A stretch of DNA of 64,000 nucleotides from UBA7067 sp051880615 (lineage in GTDB: Bacteria; Bacillota; Clostridia; Oscillospirales; Acutalibacteraceae). The position numbers and the translations under genes were made by a program. The stretch covers positions 83,575 through 147,574 of the forward strand of contig JBJEOH010000019.1 of assembly GCA_051880615.1 (NCBI GenBank). The letters are read 5' to 3'. Positions 25,111 to 33,595 of this stretch are shown here, piece by piece. Below the pieces are notes generated by a model, which saw nothing but the letters and a program-made list of their open reading frames with translations, was not told where the DNA came from and made no database searches. Each line of letters starts with the position of its first letter. Position 1 is the first letter of the stretch.

Positions 25111-26382
25111 ATGAGCTTTTTCATTAAAAGAGTGAGAGGCAGAGAGATTATTGATTCACGCGGAAACCCGACGGTTGAGGCTGAGGTTATGCTTGAATGC
25201 GGCATAAGCGCGCGTGCAAGCGTTCCTTCGGGCGCGTCAACAGGTGAATTTGAGGCGGTTGAGCTGCGTGACGGCAACAAAAAGCGCTTTTTGGGACTCG
25301 GAGTTCAGCAGGCGGTTGAAAACATCAGCCGCGAAATTTCACCTGCGCTGTGCGGCAAAAATCCGCTCAAGCAGGAGGAGCTTGACAGAATTATGATTGA
25401 GCTTGACGGCACAGACAACAAGTCAAAGCTCGGCGCAAACGCAACTCTTGCGGTTTCCATCGCGTGTGCAAGGGCAGCATCGGCACTGCTTGAAATTCCG
25501 CTTTACCGCTACATCGGCGGCTGCTTTACCCACACCCTGCCTATGCCGATGATGAACATTTTAAACGGCGGCGCTCACGCAGACAACAACCTTGATGTTC
25601 AGGAATTTATGATTCTTCCTGTCGGCGCAAAGAGCTTTTCACGGGGACTGCGGCAGTGCTGCGAGGTTTACCACACGCTGAAAAAGCTGCTGAAAACTAA
25701 GGGACTTTCAACCGCTATAGGCGATGAGGGCGGTTTTGCACCGTCACTGCAAAGTGAGAGCGAGGCTATTGAGCTTATATTACAGGCGGTCGAGCAGACT
25801 GGCTACAAGCCGGGAGCTGATTTTATGATTTCGCTTGACGCTGCCGCAAGCGAATGGAAGGGTGAAAGTATCGGCGAATATAACCTGCCGAAAAAGGGCG
25901 AAATGAAAACGAGCAACGAGCTGATTGAATCGTGGAGCAAGCTCAGGGACAACTACCCGATTTTTTCGATAGAGGATCCTCTTGACGAAAACGATTGGGA
26001 CGGCTGGGCGATGATGACCGAAAAGCTCAACGACCGTCTTGCGCTTGTGGGTGACGATTTATTTGTGACAAATCACGAGCGCCTTAAAAAGGGCATCGCA
26101 CTGCACTGCGGAAACGCAATACTCATCAAGCCCAATCAGATAGGCACGCTCACCGAAACGGCAAGAGCAGTGTTTATTGCAAAGCATCACGGCTATAGAA
26201 CGATAATGTCGCACCGTTCGGGTGAAACAGAGGACACAACGATAGCCGATTTAGCGGTCGGACTTTCAACGGGTCTTATCAAGACAGGTGCACCCTGCCG
26301 CACAGACAGAACCGCAAAATACAACCGCCTGCTCAGAATTGAGGAGCAGCTCGGCTCTACTGCGGAGTACGGGATAAGGTAA
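25111..26382 (+). CDS. eno: Enolase
   Basis: The glycolytic enzyme converting 2-phosphoglycerate to phosphoenolpyruvate; 423 residues, full length. Diagnostic blocks: IIDSRGNPTVEAEV, SVPSGASTGEFEAVELRDG, AIGDEGGFAP, and the signature ILIKPNQIGTLTETARA followed by SHRSGETEDT. The start has CAGGAGG. It appears monocistronic, ending at the hairpin at 26409. Confidence 0.97.
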   Translation: MSFFIKRVRGREIIDSRGNPTVEAEVMLECGISARASVPSGASTGEFEAVELRDGNKKRFLGLGVQQAVENISREISPALCGKNPLKQEELDRIMIELDGTDNKSKLGANATLAVSIACARAASALLEIPLYRYIGGCFTHTLPMPMMNILNGGAHADNNLDVQEFMILPVGAKSFSRGLRQCCEVYHTLKKLLKTKGLSTAIGDEGGFAPSLQSESEAIELILQAVEQTGYKPGADFMISLDAAASEWKGESIGEYNLPKKGEMKTSNELIESWSKLRDNYPIFSIEDPLDENDWDGWAMMTEKLNDRLALVGDDLFVTNHERLKKGIALHCGNAILIKPNQIGTLTETARAVFIAKHHGYRTIMSHRSGETEDTTIADLAVGLSTGLIKTGAPCRTDRTAKYNRLLRIEEQLGSTAEYGIR

Positions 26383-26408
26383 AAGAAAAATCAATAAGTT
26401 ATGTAACA

Positions 26409-26440
26409 GCAGCCGCTCTCAAACCTTGAGGGCGGCTTTG
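26409..26440 (+). terminator. Terminator of eno
   Basis: A stem with one bulge (AGCCGCTCTCAA with TTGAGGGCGGCT) is followed by TTGTTATTTG. It lies 27 bases after the eno stop. Confidence 0.75.
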
Positions 26441-26449
26441 TTATTTGTG

Positions 26450-26499
26450 CTAAAGAATAAAGAAAAAAGAATAATGAATAATTTTGGTTGTCGCCGCAA
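26450..26499 (+). repeat. GGTTGTCGC-core dispersed repeat, copy 2
   Basis: A purine-rich run of GAATAAAGAA-like units precedes GGTTGTCGCCGC (26486-26497). Nearby ATTTTGG and CCAAAAT form a small stem around the core. It lies between eno and dpaA. Confidence 0.6.
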
Positions 26500-26576
26500 C
26501 TTATCACCAAAATCAGATTTTGCCGTAATATAACAATATAAGCACCGGCTATGGCAAGGGATGGGAGTAGTGTAAG

Positions 26577-27437
26577 ATGAGGGTACGCAGCTTTTCGATA
26601 ATAGGCGGAGATAAACGGCAGCTTTACGCGGCGCAGGCTATACAGAGCGAGGGCTACAAAATATATCTAAGCGGCTTTGAAAAGCTTGAAAACGAGTGGA
26701 GCTTTGAACAGCTGCCGATAGACAAGGCTTTGCAAAACGGCGACTGCGTTATTCTGCCGATGCCGCTTACAAAGGACGGTCTGACTCTCAACGCACCCTT
26801 TTCAAACAGCGAAATTTTCCTTGACGACAGCCTTGCACGCAGCTTTGCAGGCAAGAGGGTTTTCTGCACGATGAGCGCAAAGCTCAAGGCTCTGTCGCCT
26901 GCGTGGGAAAGCGTTTATCTGTGCGACTATATGAGCCGTGAGGAGCTTGCCGTTCAGAATGCTGTGCCGAGCGCCGAGGGTGCGATAGAGGTTGCAATGC
27001 GCGAATACCCCGGCACGATACACGGCTCAAAATGCCTTGTCGCAGGCTTTGGCAAAATCGGCAAGGTGCTTAGCAAAATGCTGCATGGGCTCGGCGCACA
27101 GGTATATGCCGCCGCAAGAAAAAAACGCGATCTGGCTCTTATCGGCGCACTCGGGTACAACGCCGTTGACATCAATACCTTAAGCTCAGTCGGCGGCTTT
27201 GATATAGTATTCAACACTGTACCGGCTATGATTTTTACGGCGCACACCCTTGCAAAAACCTGCAGGCAGGCGCTCGTAATCGACCTTGCCTCAAAGCCGG
27301 GCGGAGTTGATTTTGACAGTGCAAAAAGGCTCGGCATAAAAACAATTCACGCGCTGTCACTGCCCGGTCGCGTTGCACCGAAGGCGTCGGGCGAAATAAT
27401 AAAAAAAACAATTTTCAATATGCTTGAGGAGGATTAA
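26577..27437 (+). CDS. dpaA: Dipicolinate synthase subunit A
   Basis: With DpaB it makes dipicolinic acid in the mother cell during sporulation. At 286 residues it has an N-terminal domain (SIIGGDKRQLYAAQAI) and a C-terminal Rossmann domain with the NAD(P)-binding loop VAGFGKIGKVLSKML, the FNTVPAMIF segment and the end motif HALSLPGRVAPKASGEIIK of SpoVFA. The ATG at 26577 follows GGGAG. It is two bases upstream of dpaB. It is strong evidence that the organism forms endospores; a sigma-K promoter is expected but I did not identify one. Confidence 0.92.
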   Translation: MRVRSFSIIGGDKRQLYAAQAIQSEGYKIYLSGFEKLENEWSFEQLPIDKALQNGDCVILPMPLTKDGLTLNAPFSNSEIFLDDSLARSFAGKRVFCTMSAKLKALSPAWESVYLCDYMSREELAVQNAVPSAEGAIEVAMREYPGTIHGSKCLVAGFGKIGKVLSKMLHGLGAQVYAAARKKRDLALIGALGYNAVDINTLSSVGGFDIVFNTVPAMIFTAHTLAKTCRQALVIDLASKPGGVDFDSAKRLGIKTIHALSLPGRVAPKASGEIIKKTIFNMLEED

Positions 27438-27439
27438 GC

Positions 27440-28012
27440 GTGGAAAAAACCACAGTTGGCTTTGCACTTTGCGGGTCATTCTGCACATTCTCCAAAGCAA
27501 TCAAGGAAATGGAACATCTGGCTTTGGAGAAATACGATATTGTTCCGATAATGTCCTGCACAGCCTACGGCACAGACACACGCTTTGGCAAGGCGCAGGA
27601 AATAAACGAAAGAATTAAGGCTATTAGCAGAAAGGACATAATTCATTCGATAGAAACGGCTGAGCCGATAGGTCCCAAAAGAATGTGTGACATTCTGGCG
27701 GTTGCGCCCTGCACGGGCAACACTCTCGGCAAAATTGCAAATGGCATAACCGACACGCCCGTCACAATGGCGGTGAAGTCACAGCTTCGAATCGGCGCGC
27801 CTGTTGTTCTTGCGCTTGCAAGCAACGACGCACTGGGCGCATCGGCGCAGAATTTAGGTAAGCTCCTGAACACAAAGAACATTTACTTTGTTCCTATGTC
27901 GCAGGACGACCCGCTAAAAAAGCCGAAGTCGCTTGTGGCGCATTTTGATAAGCTGCAACAGACAATAGAATCTGCGCTTATTGATGTTCAGCTACAGCCT
28001 GTTTTTGCGTAA
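27440..28012 (+). CDS. dpaB: Dipicolinate synthase subunit B
   Basis: A flavoprotein-like (Dfp/UbiX-type) subunit of dipicolinate synthase, 190 residues. Blocks VGFALCGSFCTFSKAI, DILAVAPCTGNTLGKIANGITDTPV and FVPMSQDDPLKKP match SpoVFB. The start is GTG with GAGGAGG seven bases upstream, overlapping the end of dpaA. Both subunits of the complex are present and intact. Confidence 0.92.
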   Translation: MEKTTVGFALCGSFCTFSKAIKEMEHLALEKYDIVPIMSCTAYGTDTRFGKAQEINERIKAISRKDIIHSIETAEPIGPKRMCDILAVAPCTGNTLGKIANGITDTPVTMAVKSQLRIGAPVVLALASNDALGASAQNLGKLLNTKNIYFVPMSQDDPLKKPKSLVAHFDKLQQTIESALIDVQLQPVFA

Positions 28013-28020
28013 ATAAAGAA

Positions 28021-28566
28021 TTAAAGCTCTCTCAACATCAGGTGATGTCGGGAGAGCTTTGCCTCTCTTAAAATATGCTCAATCAGCAGAGGATAATTCA
28101 GCGTGAACATCTCGCAATCAAGCACGCCTTTGAGAATCCTTTCCTTAAAACAGATAAGCCCGTCAAGCAGTCTGAGTGCCGTTTGATTGAGCTTTTTCAC
28201 CTGTGCGCAGATTTTCTCCGCCTTTTCGCGCCTGCACTCGCCGCTGCGAAGCGCAAGCTCCTTTTCGGTAATCGCCTTGTTTATCGGTATGCCTGTGAAG
28301 CGCTCGGTCTGCTTTTCAGCAAGAGCCGTAAAGTCAGTCACAACCTCGCCCGAGCAAAGCACGCCTTTACCGACAATACCGTCTGAAAGCGTTACGGCAC
28401 GGCACAATAGCTTTTCAAACTCCCTGATAAAGAATTCCGCATTATCTGAAAAACGGGGATTTGCCGGAGTAAAACCGGCTTTGAGAAAGAATGAATGTTC
28501 CTTCATAATTCGCCCGCAGAACAGATGCAGCTCCAGTGATTTAATCACAAAATTCTCGGCATTCAT
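28021..28566 (-). CDS. DUF2935-like helical protein
   Basis: A predicted all-helical protein of 181 residues resembling part of the DUF2935 family, which usually has two four-helix repeats and about 270 residues. Here the second repeat seems to stop after NYPLLIEHILREAK, so it is a short form. Conserved-looking His/Glu positions (ELHLFCGRIMKEH, IEHILREAKLSRHH) suggest metal binding, but this is unproven. The start has AGGAGG. It is convergent with dpaB, with 8 bases between stops. Confidence 0.6.
   Translation of the reverse strand: MNAENFVIKSLELHLFCGRIMKEHSFFLKAGFTPANPRFSDNAEFFIREFEKLLCRAVTLSDGIVGKGVLCSGEVVTDFTALAEKQTERFTGIPINKAITEKELALRSGECRREKAEKICAQVKKLNQTALRLLDGLICFKERILKGVLDCEMFTLNYPLLIEHILREAKLSRHHLMLREL
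28022..28066 (+). terminator. Two-tier hairpin at the dpaB end
   Basis: An outer stem (AAAGCTCTC with GAGAGCTTT) encloses an inner ACATCA..TGATGT stem. On plus it is followed by only a mixed pyrimidine stretch (GCCTCTCTT). It lies inside the 3' end of the convergent DUF2935-like gene. Confidence 0.45.
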
Positions 28567-28644
28567 TTTTGCCTCCTATCACAAAGTATCATTCTAATAT
28601 ATGAGAATAGAAATGATTATGTGACAGGAAGAACAGTTCAGCTC

Positions 28645-29319
28645 TTATCTGCGTCCGTCACCGCCCTTGCGGCTCTTATAGTCCTCGTCAATTCTGCGGC
28701 TCCAGTCCTGTGCAAGCGGCTTGCTCTCTCTGACGCAGCACACTGCGTCGGCTACCGTATCGTAGAGAACCTGTGTTCCGCGCTCGTCTGCGTGGTAGTT
28801 CACGGCACGGTCACGGCTGATGCCGAAATGAGACGCAGTTTCAACAGCGTCAATATTTGCACCGATAAACAGGAACTCCCAGCCGTACTTTTCCTTTTCG
28901 TGCTGTATCATTTTCTTGACCTTTTCGCTTGAGTAACGGCGGCTTGCATTCTCCATTCCGTCTGTTGTTATTACAAACATCGTGTGCTCGGGCACATCCT
29001 CGGGTCTTGCGTACTTATGAACATTGCCGATATGGTGAATAGCTCCGCCGATTGCGTCAATCAAAGCTGTACAGCCTCTTACGGTGTAGTCACTGTCGGT
29101 CATCTTCGGAATTTCGGAAAGCCTTACTCTGTCGTGCAGCACCTCGCTTTCATTGTCAAAAAACACGGTTGAAACAAAGCATTCGCCGCCCTGCTTTCTC
29201 TGCTTTTCAATCATTGCGTTAAAGCCGCCGATTGTGTCTGCTTCAAGCCCTGACATTGAGCCGCTTCTGTCGAGAATGAACACAAGCTCGGTAATTCCGT
29301 TGTTATTTGTCTTTTTCAT
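28645..29319 (-). CDS. von Willebrand factor A domain protein
   Basis: A cytoplasmic vWA protein of 224 residues. The metal-ion-dependent adhesion site is complete: DRSGS near the N-terminus (DxSxS), the Thr in VRGCTALIDA, and TTDGMEN. The basic tail (DYKSRKGGDGRR) has no membrane segment. I chose the ATG at 29319 (GGAGG upstream) rather than a codon eight residues earlier. No AAA ATPase partner is adjacent; the MoxR gene at 46 kb has its own DUF58 partner. The function is unknown. Confidence 0.85.
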   Translation of the reverse strand: MKKTNNNGITELVFILDRSGSMSGLEADTIGGFNAMIEKQRKQGGECFVSTVFFDNESEVLHDRVRLSEIPKMTDSDYTVRGCTALIDAIGGAIHHIGNVHKYARPEDVPEHTMFVITTDGMENASRRYSSEKVKKMIQHEKEKYGWEFLFIGANIDAVETASHFGISRDRAVNYHADERGTQVLYDTVADAVCCVRESKPLAQDWSRRIDEDYKSRKGGDGRR

Positions 29320-29352
29320 AATCAAAACCTCCGATAAATTCAATTCTGGGTT

Positions 29353-29517
29353 TTATACTAATTCCTGATAGAAAGTAGATTTATATTTGCGAGGATAATT
29401 TTCGCAAGACAAGGCGGAGGACGCCGCAAGGCTGACGCCTTGCAAGGACGACAACGCAGTATTGCGGAAATTAGACCGCAAAGATTTTATACTTTTTATT
29501 AGGTATTAGTATTAACC
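29353..29517. mobile_element. 165-base foldback/MITE-like element
   Basis: The two halves are imperfect complements over almost the whole length. The left end (TTATACTAATTCCTGATA..) pairs with the right end (..TATTAGGTATTAGTATTAA), and the centre holds AAGGCTGACGCCTT. It has no coding capacity and sits in the 258-base gap between the macro-domain and vWA genes. The structure fits a miniature inverted-repeat element; mobility is inferred. Confidence 0.7.
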
Positions 29518-29577
29518 TTGCAACTGTATTATAAAGAATTTATCGAAGGCTGTGGTCGCATAGCAGGCGACAAATTT

Positions 29578-30618
29578 TTATACTCCCAAAAGGCTCTGGT
29601 CAAAGGCGAAAAGCGCCTGATTAATCTCGAACACATCATAGTTTCCGTTTGTAATAAAATACTCGATAATTATATCGAATTTATTACTGTGCGACAGTGC
29701 AAAGCCTGCCTTCATCAGCATATCCTTTGTTTCATCAAGCGAAAGCTCCAGTGAAATTGCAAAGGCGATTACCGTTGGCTTACTCGGCTTGTAATGTATG
29801 TCGCCCCGAATTTTTGAAAAAAGCTTTCGTGATATATTTGCTTTCTTATAGCACTGTGCGTCTGTAATGCCCTTTTCGTCTATCTTACGCAGAAGCATTT
29901 GTGAAAAGCTCTCGTCAATGCAGTTAAGCCTGTCAGCCAGCAACTCTTCCAACGGTGCTGCACCGTCGCACACTGCCATATCGAACTTTTCCGCCGATTG
30001 CACATACTGCGGCTTTGGCATTGCAGACGCAGACAGCGGCATACTCTCCATACTGCGCCGTCTGCTTTCGTATTCATAATCAATATGCGTCCCGACATAG
30101 TTTTCATCAATAAAGGTTTTGATATCGCCGAAGAGCTTTTCACTTATCTGATATGCCGCCCTGTCAAAAATCACGATATACACAAGCATTTCATGTTCAA
30201 GAAGAAAGTCGCTTATCTCATCAACCGCTATCTTAAGCGCCTGAGCCTTCGGGTAGCCGTAAACGCCCGATGAAATCAGCGGAAAAGCCACTGACTCGCA
30301 GTTGTTTTCCTTTGCAAGCCTAAGGCTTTCGCGATAGCAAGAGCGTAAAAGCTCCTCCTCGCCGTTTTGCCCGCCTTTCCAAATCGGGCCGACAGTGTGG
30401 ATAACATAGCGGCAGGGCAAATTATATGCTCCTGTAATTTTCGCCTGCCCTGTTTTGCAGCCGCCGAGCGTCATACATTCCTTAAGCAGTCCCTTACCGG
30501 CAGCCTTGTGTATTGCGCCGTCAACTCCTCCGCCGCCGAGCAATGAGCAGTTTGCGGCGTTGACTATTGCGTCACACTCAATTTTTGTTATATCGTTCCG
30601 TTCAATTTTTAAAGGCAT
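29578..30618 (-). CDS. Macro-domain ADP-ribose hydrolase fused to a helical DNA-binding-like domain
   Basis: The N-terminal macro domain (about 1-180) has the ADP-ribose pocket motifs IVNAANCSLLGGGGVDGAIH and PLISSGVYGYP, typical of MacroD/YmdB-type O-acetyl-ADP-ribose or ADP-ribosyl-protein hydrolases. The C-terminal region (about 205-346) is not macro. It contains a helix-turn-helix-like stretch (ITDAQCYKKANISRKLFSKI, then KPSKPTVIAFAISLELSLDE) reminiscent of XRE-type domains. I chose the ATG at 30618 with GGAG eight bases upstream. This fusion recurs in gut Clostridia to my knowledge, but its target is unknown. Confidence 0.85.
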   Translation of the reverse strand: MPLKIERNDITKIECDAIVNAANCSLLGGGGVDGAIHKAAGKGLLKECMTLGGCKTGQAKITGAYNLPCRYVIHTVGPIWKGGQNGEEELLRSCYRESLRLAKENNCESVAFPLISSGVYGYPKAQALKIAVDEISDFLLEHEMLVYIVIFDRAAYQISEKLFGDIKTFIDENYVGTHIDYEYESRRRSMESMPLSASAMPKPQYVQSAEKFDMAVCDGAAPLEELLADRLNCIDESFSQMLLRKIDEKGITDAQCYKKANISRKLFSKIRGDIHYKPSKPTVIAFAISLELSLDETKDMLMKAGFALSHSNKFDIIIEYFITNGNYDVFEINQALFAFDQSLLGV

Positions 30619-30814
30619 ATGTATCACTCCGCTTTGATGTTTTTAGGTGTTTGTATTATAGCACAAAAACACAAAAAATTCATTATGTCTGCGATAATTT
30701 ACTACAATTTTAAAAAGCAATGTGTTATAATAAAAAATAAATAGCGTCAGGAAAAATTTGTGTTTATCGCACTAAGAAATCATAGAGTCAGCACGCATAG
30801 AGGTGACAAGGAAT

Positions 30815-31228
30815 ATGAAAGCAGAAATTGAGGCTAAAGCCGAAAACCTGTATGAGCTCAATAAAATATGCGAAGAGCTTATCGACGAGAAGTCAAAGAA
30901 TTGCAAGGCCTACAAACGGCTGATGACAGCGATTGAGGAGATTTTTGTAAATATAGTTTCCTACGCCTATCAGGGCAAGTCAGGCAAGACCTGCTTTGAA
31001 ATTGAATATATAGATAAAAATAAAGTCAGAGTGACATTCACCGACTGCGGCACGGCGTTTAATCCTCTTGAATTTGACAGTAAGAGCAACGCCGAAAACA
31101 ATATAAACACTCTGACCCCCGGAGGACTTGGAATAGAGCTTGTAAAGCTCATCACCGAGAACTTAAGCTACAGATATGAAAACGGAGAGAACATACTCTC
31201 CTTTGAAAAAACACTGGAGGAGATGTGA
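30815..31228 (+). CDS. RsbW/SpoIIAB-like ATPase (anti-sigma or serine kinase)
   Basis: A GHKL-fold ATP-binding protein of 137 residues. The N-box is AIEEIFVNIVSYAY, the G1 box is FTDCGTAFNP, and the lid/G2 region is GGLGIELVKLITENLSY. RsbW-type proteins hold a sigma factor or phosphorylate a STAS antagonist. I chose the ATG at 30815 with GAGGTGA upstream; a GTG at 30803 overlaps that motif. Its stop overlaps the ATG of the SpoIIE-type phosphatase by one base (TGATG), so kinase-like protein and phosphatase are co-translated. A STAS candidate is encoded by the convergent operon. No sigma factor gene is seen in the window. Confidence 0.85.
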   Translation: MKAEIEAKAENLYELNKICEELIDEKSKNCKAYKRLMTAIEEIFVNIVSYAYQGKSGKTCFEIEYIDKNKVRVTFTDCGTAFNPLEFDSKSNAENNINTLTPGGLGIELVKLITENLSYRYENGENILSFEKTLEEM

Positions 31229-33213
31229 TGAAAGCAAAAAAAACAGATTACAGAAAACACATACTGTATTTCTTTATTTCTACAGCAGTTTTTGTAATCC
31301 TGAATTTCCCATCTGAAAGCAACCTGTTTCACCTTGGCAGCGCTGATCTGCGCATTTCGGCAATCTATCCCGTAACTGCCGGTCTTATTATGGGTCCGTC
31401 AGGCGCATTGGGGTGTGCCGTCGGTAACCTGCTGTCGGACTGTTTCGGGCATCTGAGTGTCTTATCAATATTCGGCGTTCTTGCAAACTTCCTCTATGCG
31501 TGGCTGCCGTATAAGCTGTGGCACACTCTACTGCCTGTTGAAAAGCACAAGCCTAAATTCATCTCATCGGCGAACACAATGCTGAAATTTATCGTCATTA
31601 CGATGTTTTCAACCCTTATTTCTATGGCGGTGCTTGCCTCCGGTTGTGAGCTTATAGGCTCTTACCGCTTTTTTGAATTTTTCCTCCCGACCTTGATGTG
31701 CAACCTCTTTTTCTCGCTTTTCGGCGGAACTACTCTGTTTCTTATTCTGACAAAGATTTTTAAAATCAAGCCGCTTGTACCCGAAAGAGTGTATAGGCAC
31801 CGATACATACATAAAAGATACATTCCCGACTATATACTGTGCTCAATCACATTTTTGATTGTCGGACTCAGGGCAATTTACAATTTTTTCTCTTTTTGTA
31901 ATCACACTGCCGATAGACCTCACGATTTTCTGTGCAGCCTGTCAAAGTTTGCAGGCGATAACTTTGCCTATACCCTTGATATTGTTTGTATCGCCCTTGT
32001 TTTACTGCTTGCAGCACTGCCGCTTGTAAGAAGCCGACAGACAGACAGCGGCACATTTGCCCCGCCATCAACCAAAATGGATTTGCAAACGCAGATAATA
32101 CTGGTGTTTTTTGTTTTCACTGCTATATGCAACTTTGTGCTTTTCTGTATTCTCGAATACATCTTTGTTGTGAATAAAATCTCACCGGCTACAAATGACG
32201 ACCTGTATCACATAACGCTGACTGCTTTGTTCTACATAAACTTTATCGGCTTAATATTTATAGCTCTTTTGTATTTCGTCCTGAGAATGACGGAAAAAAA
32301 AGTTACAAAGCCTATAAGCTGCATTTGCGATTACTGCGACACCTTTGTGCAAAACGGGCTTGCGACAAAGCTTCCTGATTTTGGCAAAACAAGCACCGAA
32401 ATTTCACACCTTGCAAGCTCCTATAAAAAAATGACCACAGATATTGTGCACTACATAGACAACATTGAACAGCAGACTAAGCGTGAGGAAAGTGCAAGAG
32501 CAACGCTTGAGGCAGCGGCAAAAATACAGATGAATATTCTGCCGAAGCCACTTAAAAGCAACAGCTTTGAGATTAGCTCATACATAAAGCCTGCACAGGC
32601 TGTCGGCGGAGATTTTTATAACTTTGTGCAGCTCGACAGCAACAGACTTCTCGTCTGCATTGCCGATGTTTCGTCAAAGGGACTTCCTGCGGCGATATTT
32701 ATGGCAGAGGCAAGCACGCTTGTAAAGTGCAACAAAGAGCTTTCGGCAGAGAAAATTCTGCACAACATAAACAATACACTTTGTGAAAACAACACAGAGA
32801 ATATGTTTGTCACAATGTTTGTCGGCGTAATTGACGCCGAAAAGCGCACTCTTGAATTTGCAAATGCGGGTCATAATTTTCCGCTGATCCGCAACGAAAA
32901 AAAGGTTGTATGGCTTGAGTCAAAACCTAATCTTGCGCTTGGGATGTTCCCCGGTGTCAAATATTCGCTTAATTCGATAAAGCTTGAAGATGATTTTAAG
33001 CTGTTCCTCTACACCGACGGCGTAAACGAAGCCGAAAACGAGCAGGGTGAATTTTTCGGCAATGACAGGCTGATTGAGCTTTGCCGCTGTAAAGATACGG
33101 CGTCAGGCTCTGTTGAAAATCAGCTTGAGATAATAATTGACAGCATACACCGCTTTGCAGGCAACGCGAAGCAATCGGACGATATAACGGCGCTTTTGGT
33201 GAAAATTAAATAG
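31228..33213 (+). CDS. Membrane SpoIIE-family PP2C phosphatase
   Basis: Probably dephosphorylates a STAS anti-sigma antagonist in response to a membrane signal; 661 residues. About nine transmembrane helices occupy residues 10-355. The first five resemble an ECF-transporter S-component-like fold (AIYPVTAGLIMGPSGALGCAVGN). A HAMP-like linker (about 355-410, KPISCICDYCDTFV) and a coiled coil lead to the PP2C domain (about 425-661): GGDFYNF, ADVSSKGLPAAIFMA, FANAGHNFPL, LYTDGVNEAEN and the final QSDDITALLVK, with metal-binding Asp residues retained. The ATG overlaps the preceding stop and has GGAGG seven bases upstream. Confidence 0.88.
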   Translation: MKAKKTDYRKHILYFFISTAVFVILNFPSESNLFHLGSADLRISAIYPVTAGLIMGPSGALGCAVGNLLSDCFGHLSVLSIFGVLANFLYAWLPYKLWHTLLPVEKHKPKFISSANTMLKFIVITMFSTLISMAVLASGCELIGSYRFFEFFLPTLMCNLFFSLFGGTTLFLILTKIFKIKPLVPERVYRHRYIHKRYIPDYILCSITFLIVGLRAIYNFFSFCNHTADRPHDFLCSLSKFAGDNFAYTLDIVCIALVLLLAALPLVRSRQTDSGTFAPPSTKMDLQTQIILVFFVFTAICNFVLFCILEYIFVVNKISPATNDDLYHITLTALFYINFIGLIFIALLYFVLRMTEKKVTKPISCICDYCDTFVQNGLATKLPDFGKTSTEISHLASSYKKMTTDIVHYIDNIEQQTKREESARATLEAAAKIQMNILPKPLKSNSFEISSYIKPAQAVGGDFYNFVQLDSNRLLVCIADVSSKGLPAAIFMAEASTLVKCNKELSAEKILHNINNTLCENNTENMFVTMFVGVIDAEKRTLEFANAGHNFPLIRNEKKVVWLESKPNLALGMFPGVKYSLNSIKLEDDFKLFLYTDGVNEAENEQGEFFGNDRLIELCRCKDTASGSVENQLEIIIDSIHRFAGNAKQSDDITALLVKIK

Positions 33214-33221
33214 ATAAAAAT

Positions 33222-33260
33222 AAGCCTTACAGGTTTGCGTAAAACCTGTAAGGCTTTATT
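33222..33260. terminator. Bidirectional terminator between phosphatase and STAS gene
   Basis: A 14-base-pair stem (AAGCCTTACAGGTT at 33222-33235 with its complement ending 33256) is followed on plus by TATTTTG and on minus by TTATTTTTATC. It ends both arms of the partner-switching block. Confidence 0.88.
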
Positions 33261-33278
33261 TTGCGAAGAATATATCTC

Positions 33279-33578
33279 CTACTGCTCAATATTAAGAACC
33301 TCTGCAAGGCCTGTGAGAGTGATAATATCCAGAACATTCTCATTCGGGGTCTTTACAATGAAGCCGCCCTTATCTGCCATCAGCTTGTGTGCCGTAACAA
33401 GCGCTCTGATTCCTGCCGATGATATGTATTCAAGCTGGGATACATCGAGAATAATTTTCTCGCTGTCAGAAGCTGCCGCACTTATTTTTTCATTAAGCTC
33501 AGGCGAGGTCAGCGTATCAAGCCTGCCGTCAATCGCAATGGTTGTAATGTTGTTTTCCTTAGTTGTATTAATATTCAT
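33279..33578 (-). CDS. STAS-domain anti-sigma factor antagonist (RsbV/SpoIIAA-like)
   Basis: A single STAS domain of 99 residues that would bind an RsbW-type protein when unphosphorylated. The phospho-acceptor region ISSAGIRALV (Ser in YISSAG, near residue 55) and the ILDVSQLEY strand are typical. I chose the ATG at 33578 with GAGG upstream. It is the last gene of the minus-strand NRPS-MATE operon, 17 bases after the MATE-ATPase gene. Possible partners are that fusion's own ATPase domain and the RsbW-like protein at 30.8 kb; the phosphatase at 31.2 kb could reset it. Confidence 0.9.
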   Translation of the reverse strand: MNINTTKENNITTIAIDGRLDTLTSPELNEKISAAASDSEKIILDVSQLEYISSAGIRALVTAHKLMADKGGFIVKTPNENVLDIITLTGLAEVLNIEQ

Positions 33579-33595
33579 TTTCAGCACCTCTTTTA

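Noticed and set aside
28645..30618. vWA and macro-domain genes as a defence island
   Set aside because: No nuclease, helicase, methylase or other defence genes adjoin them, and the foldback element between them argues for independent units.
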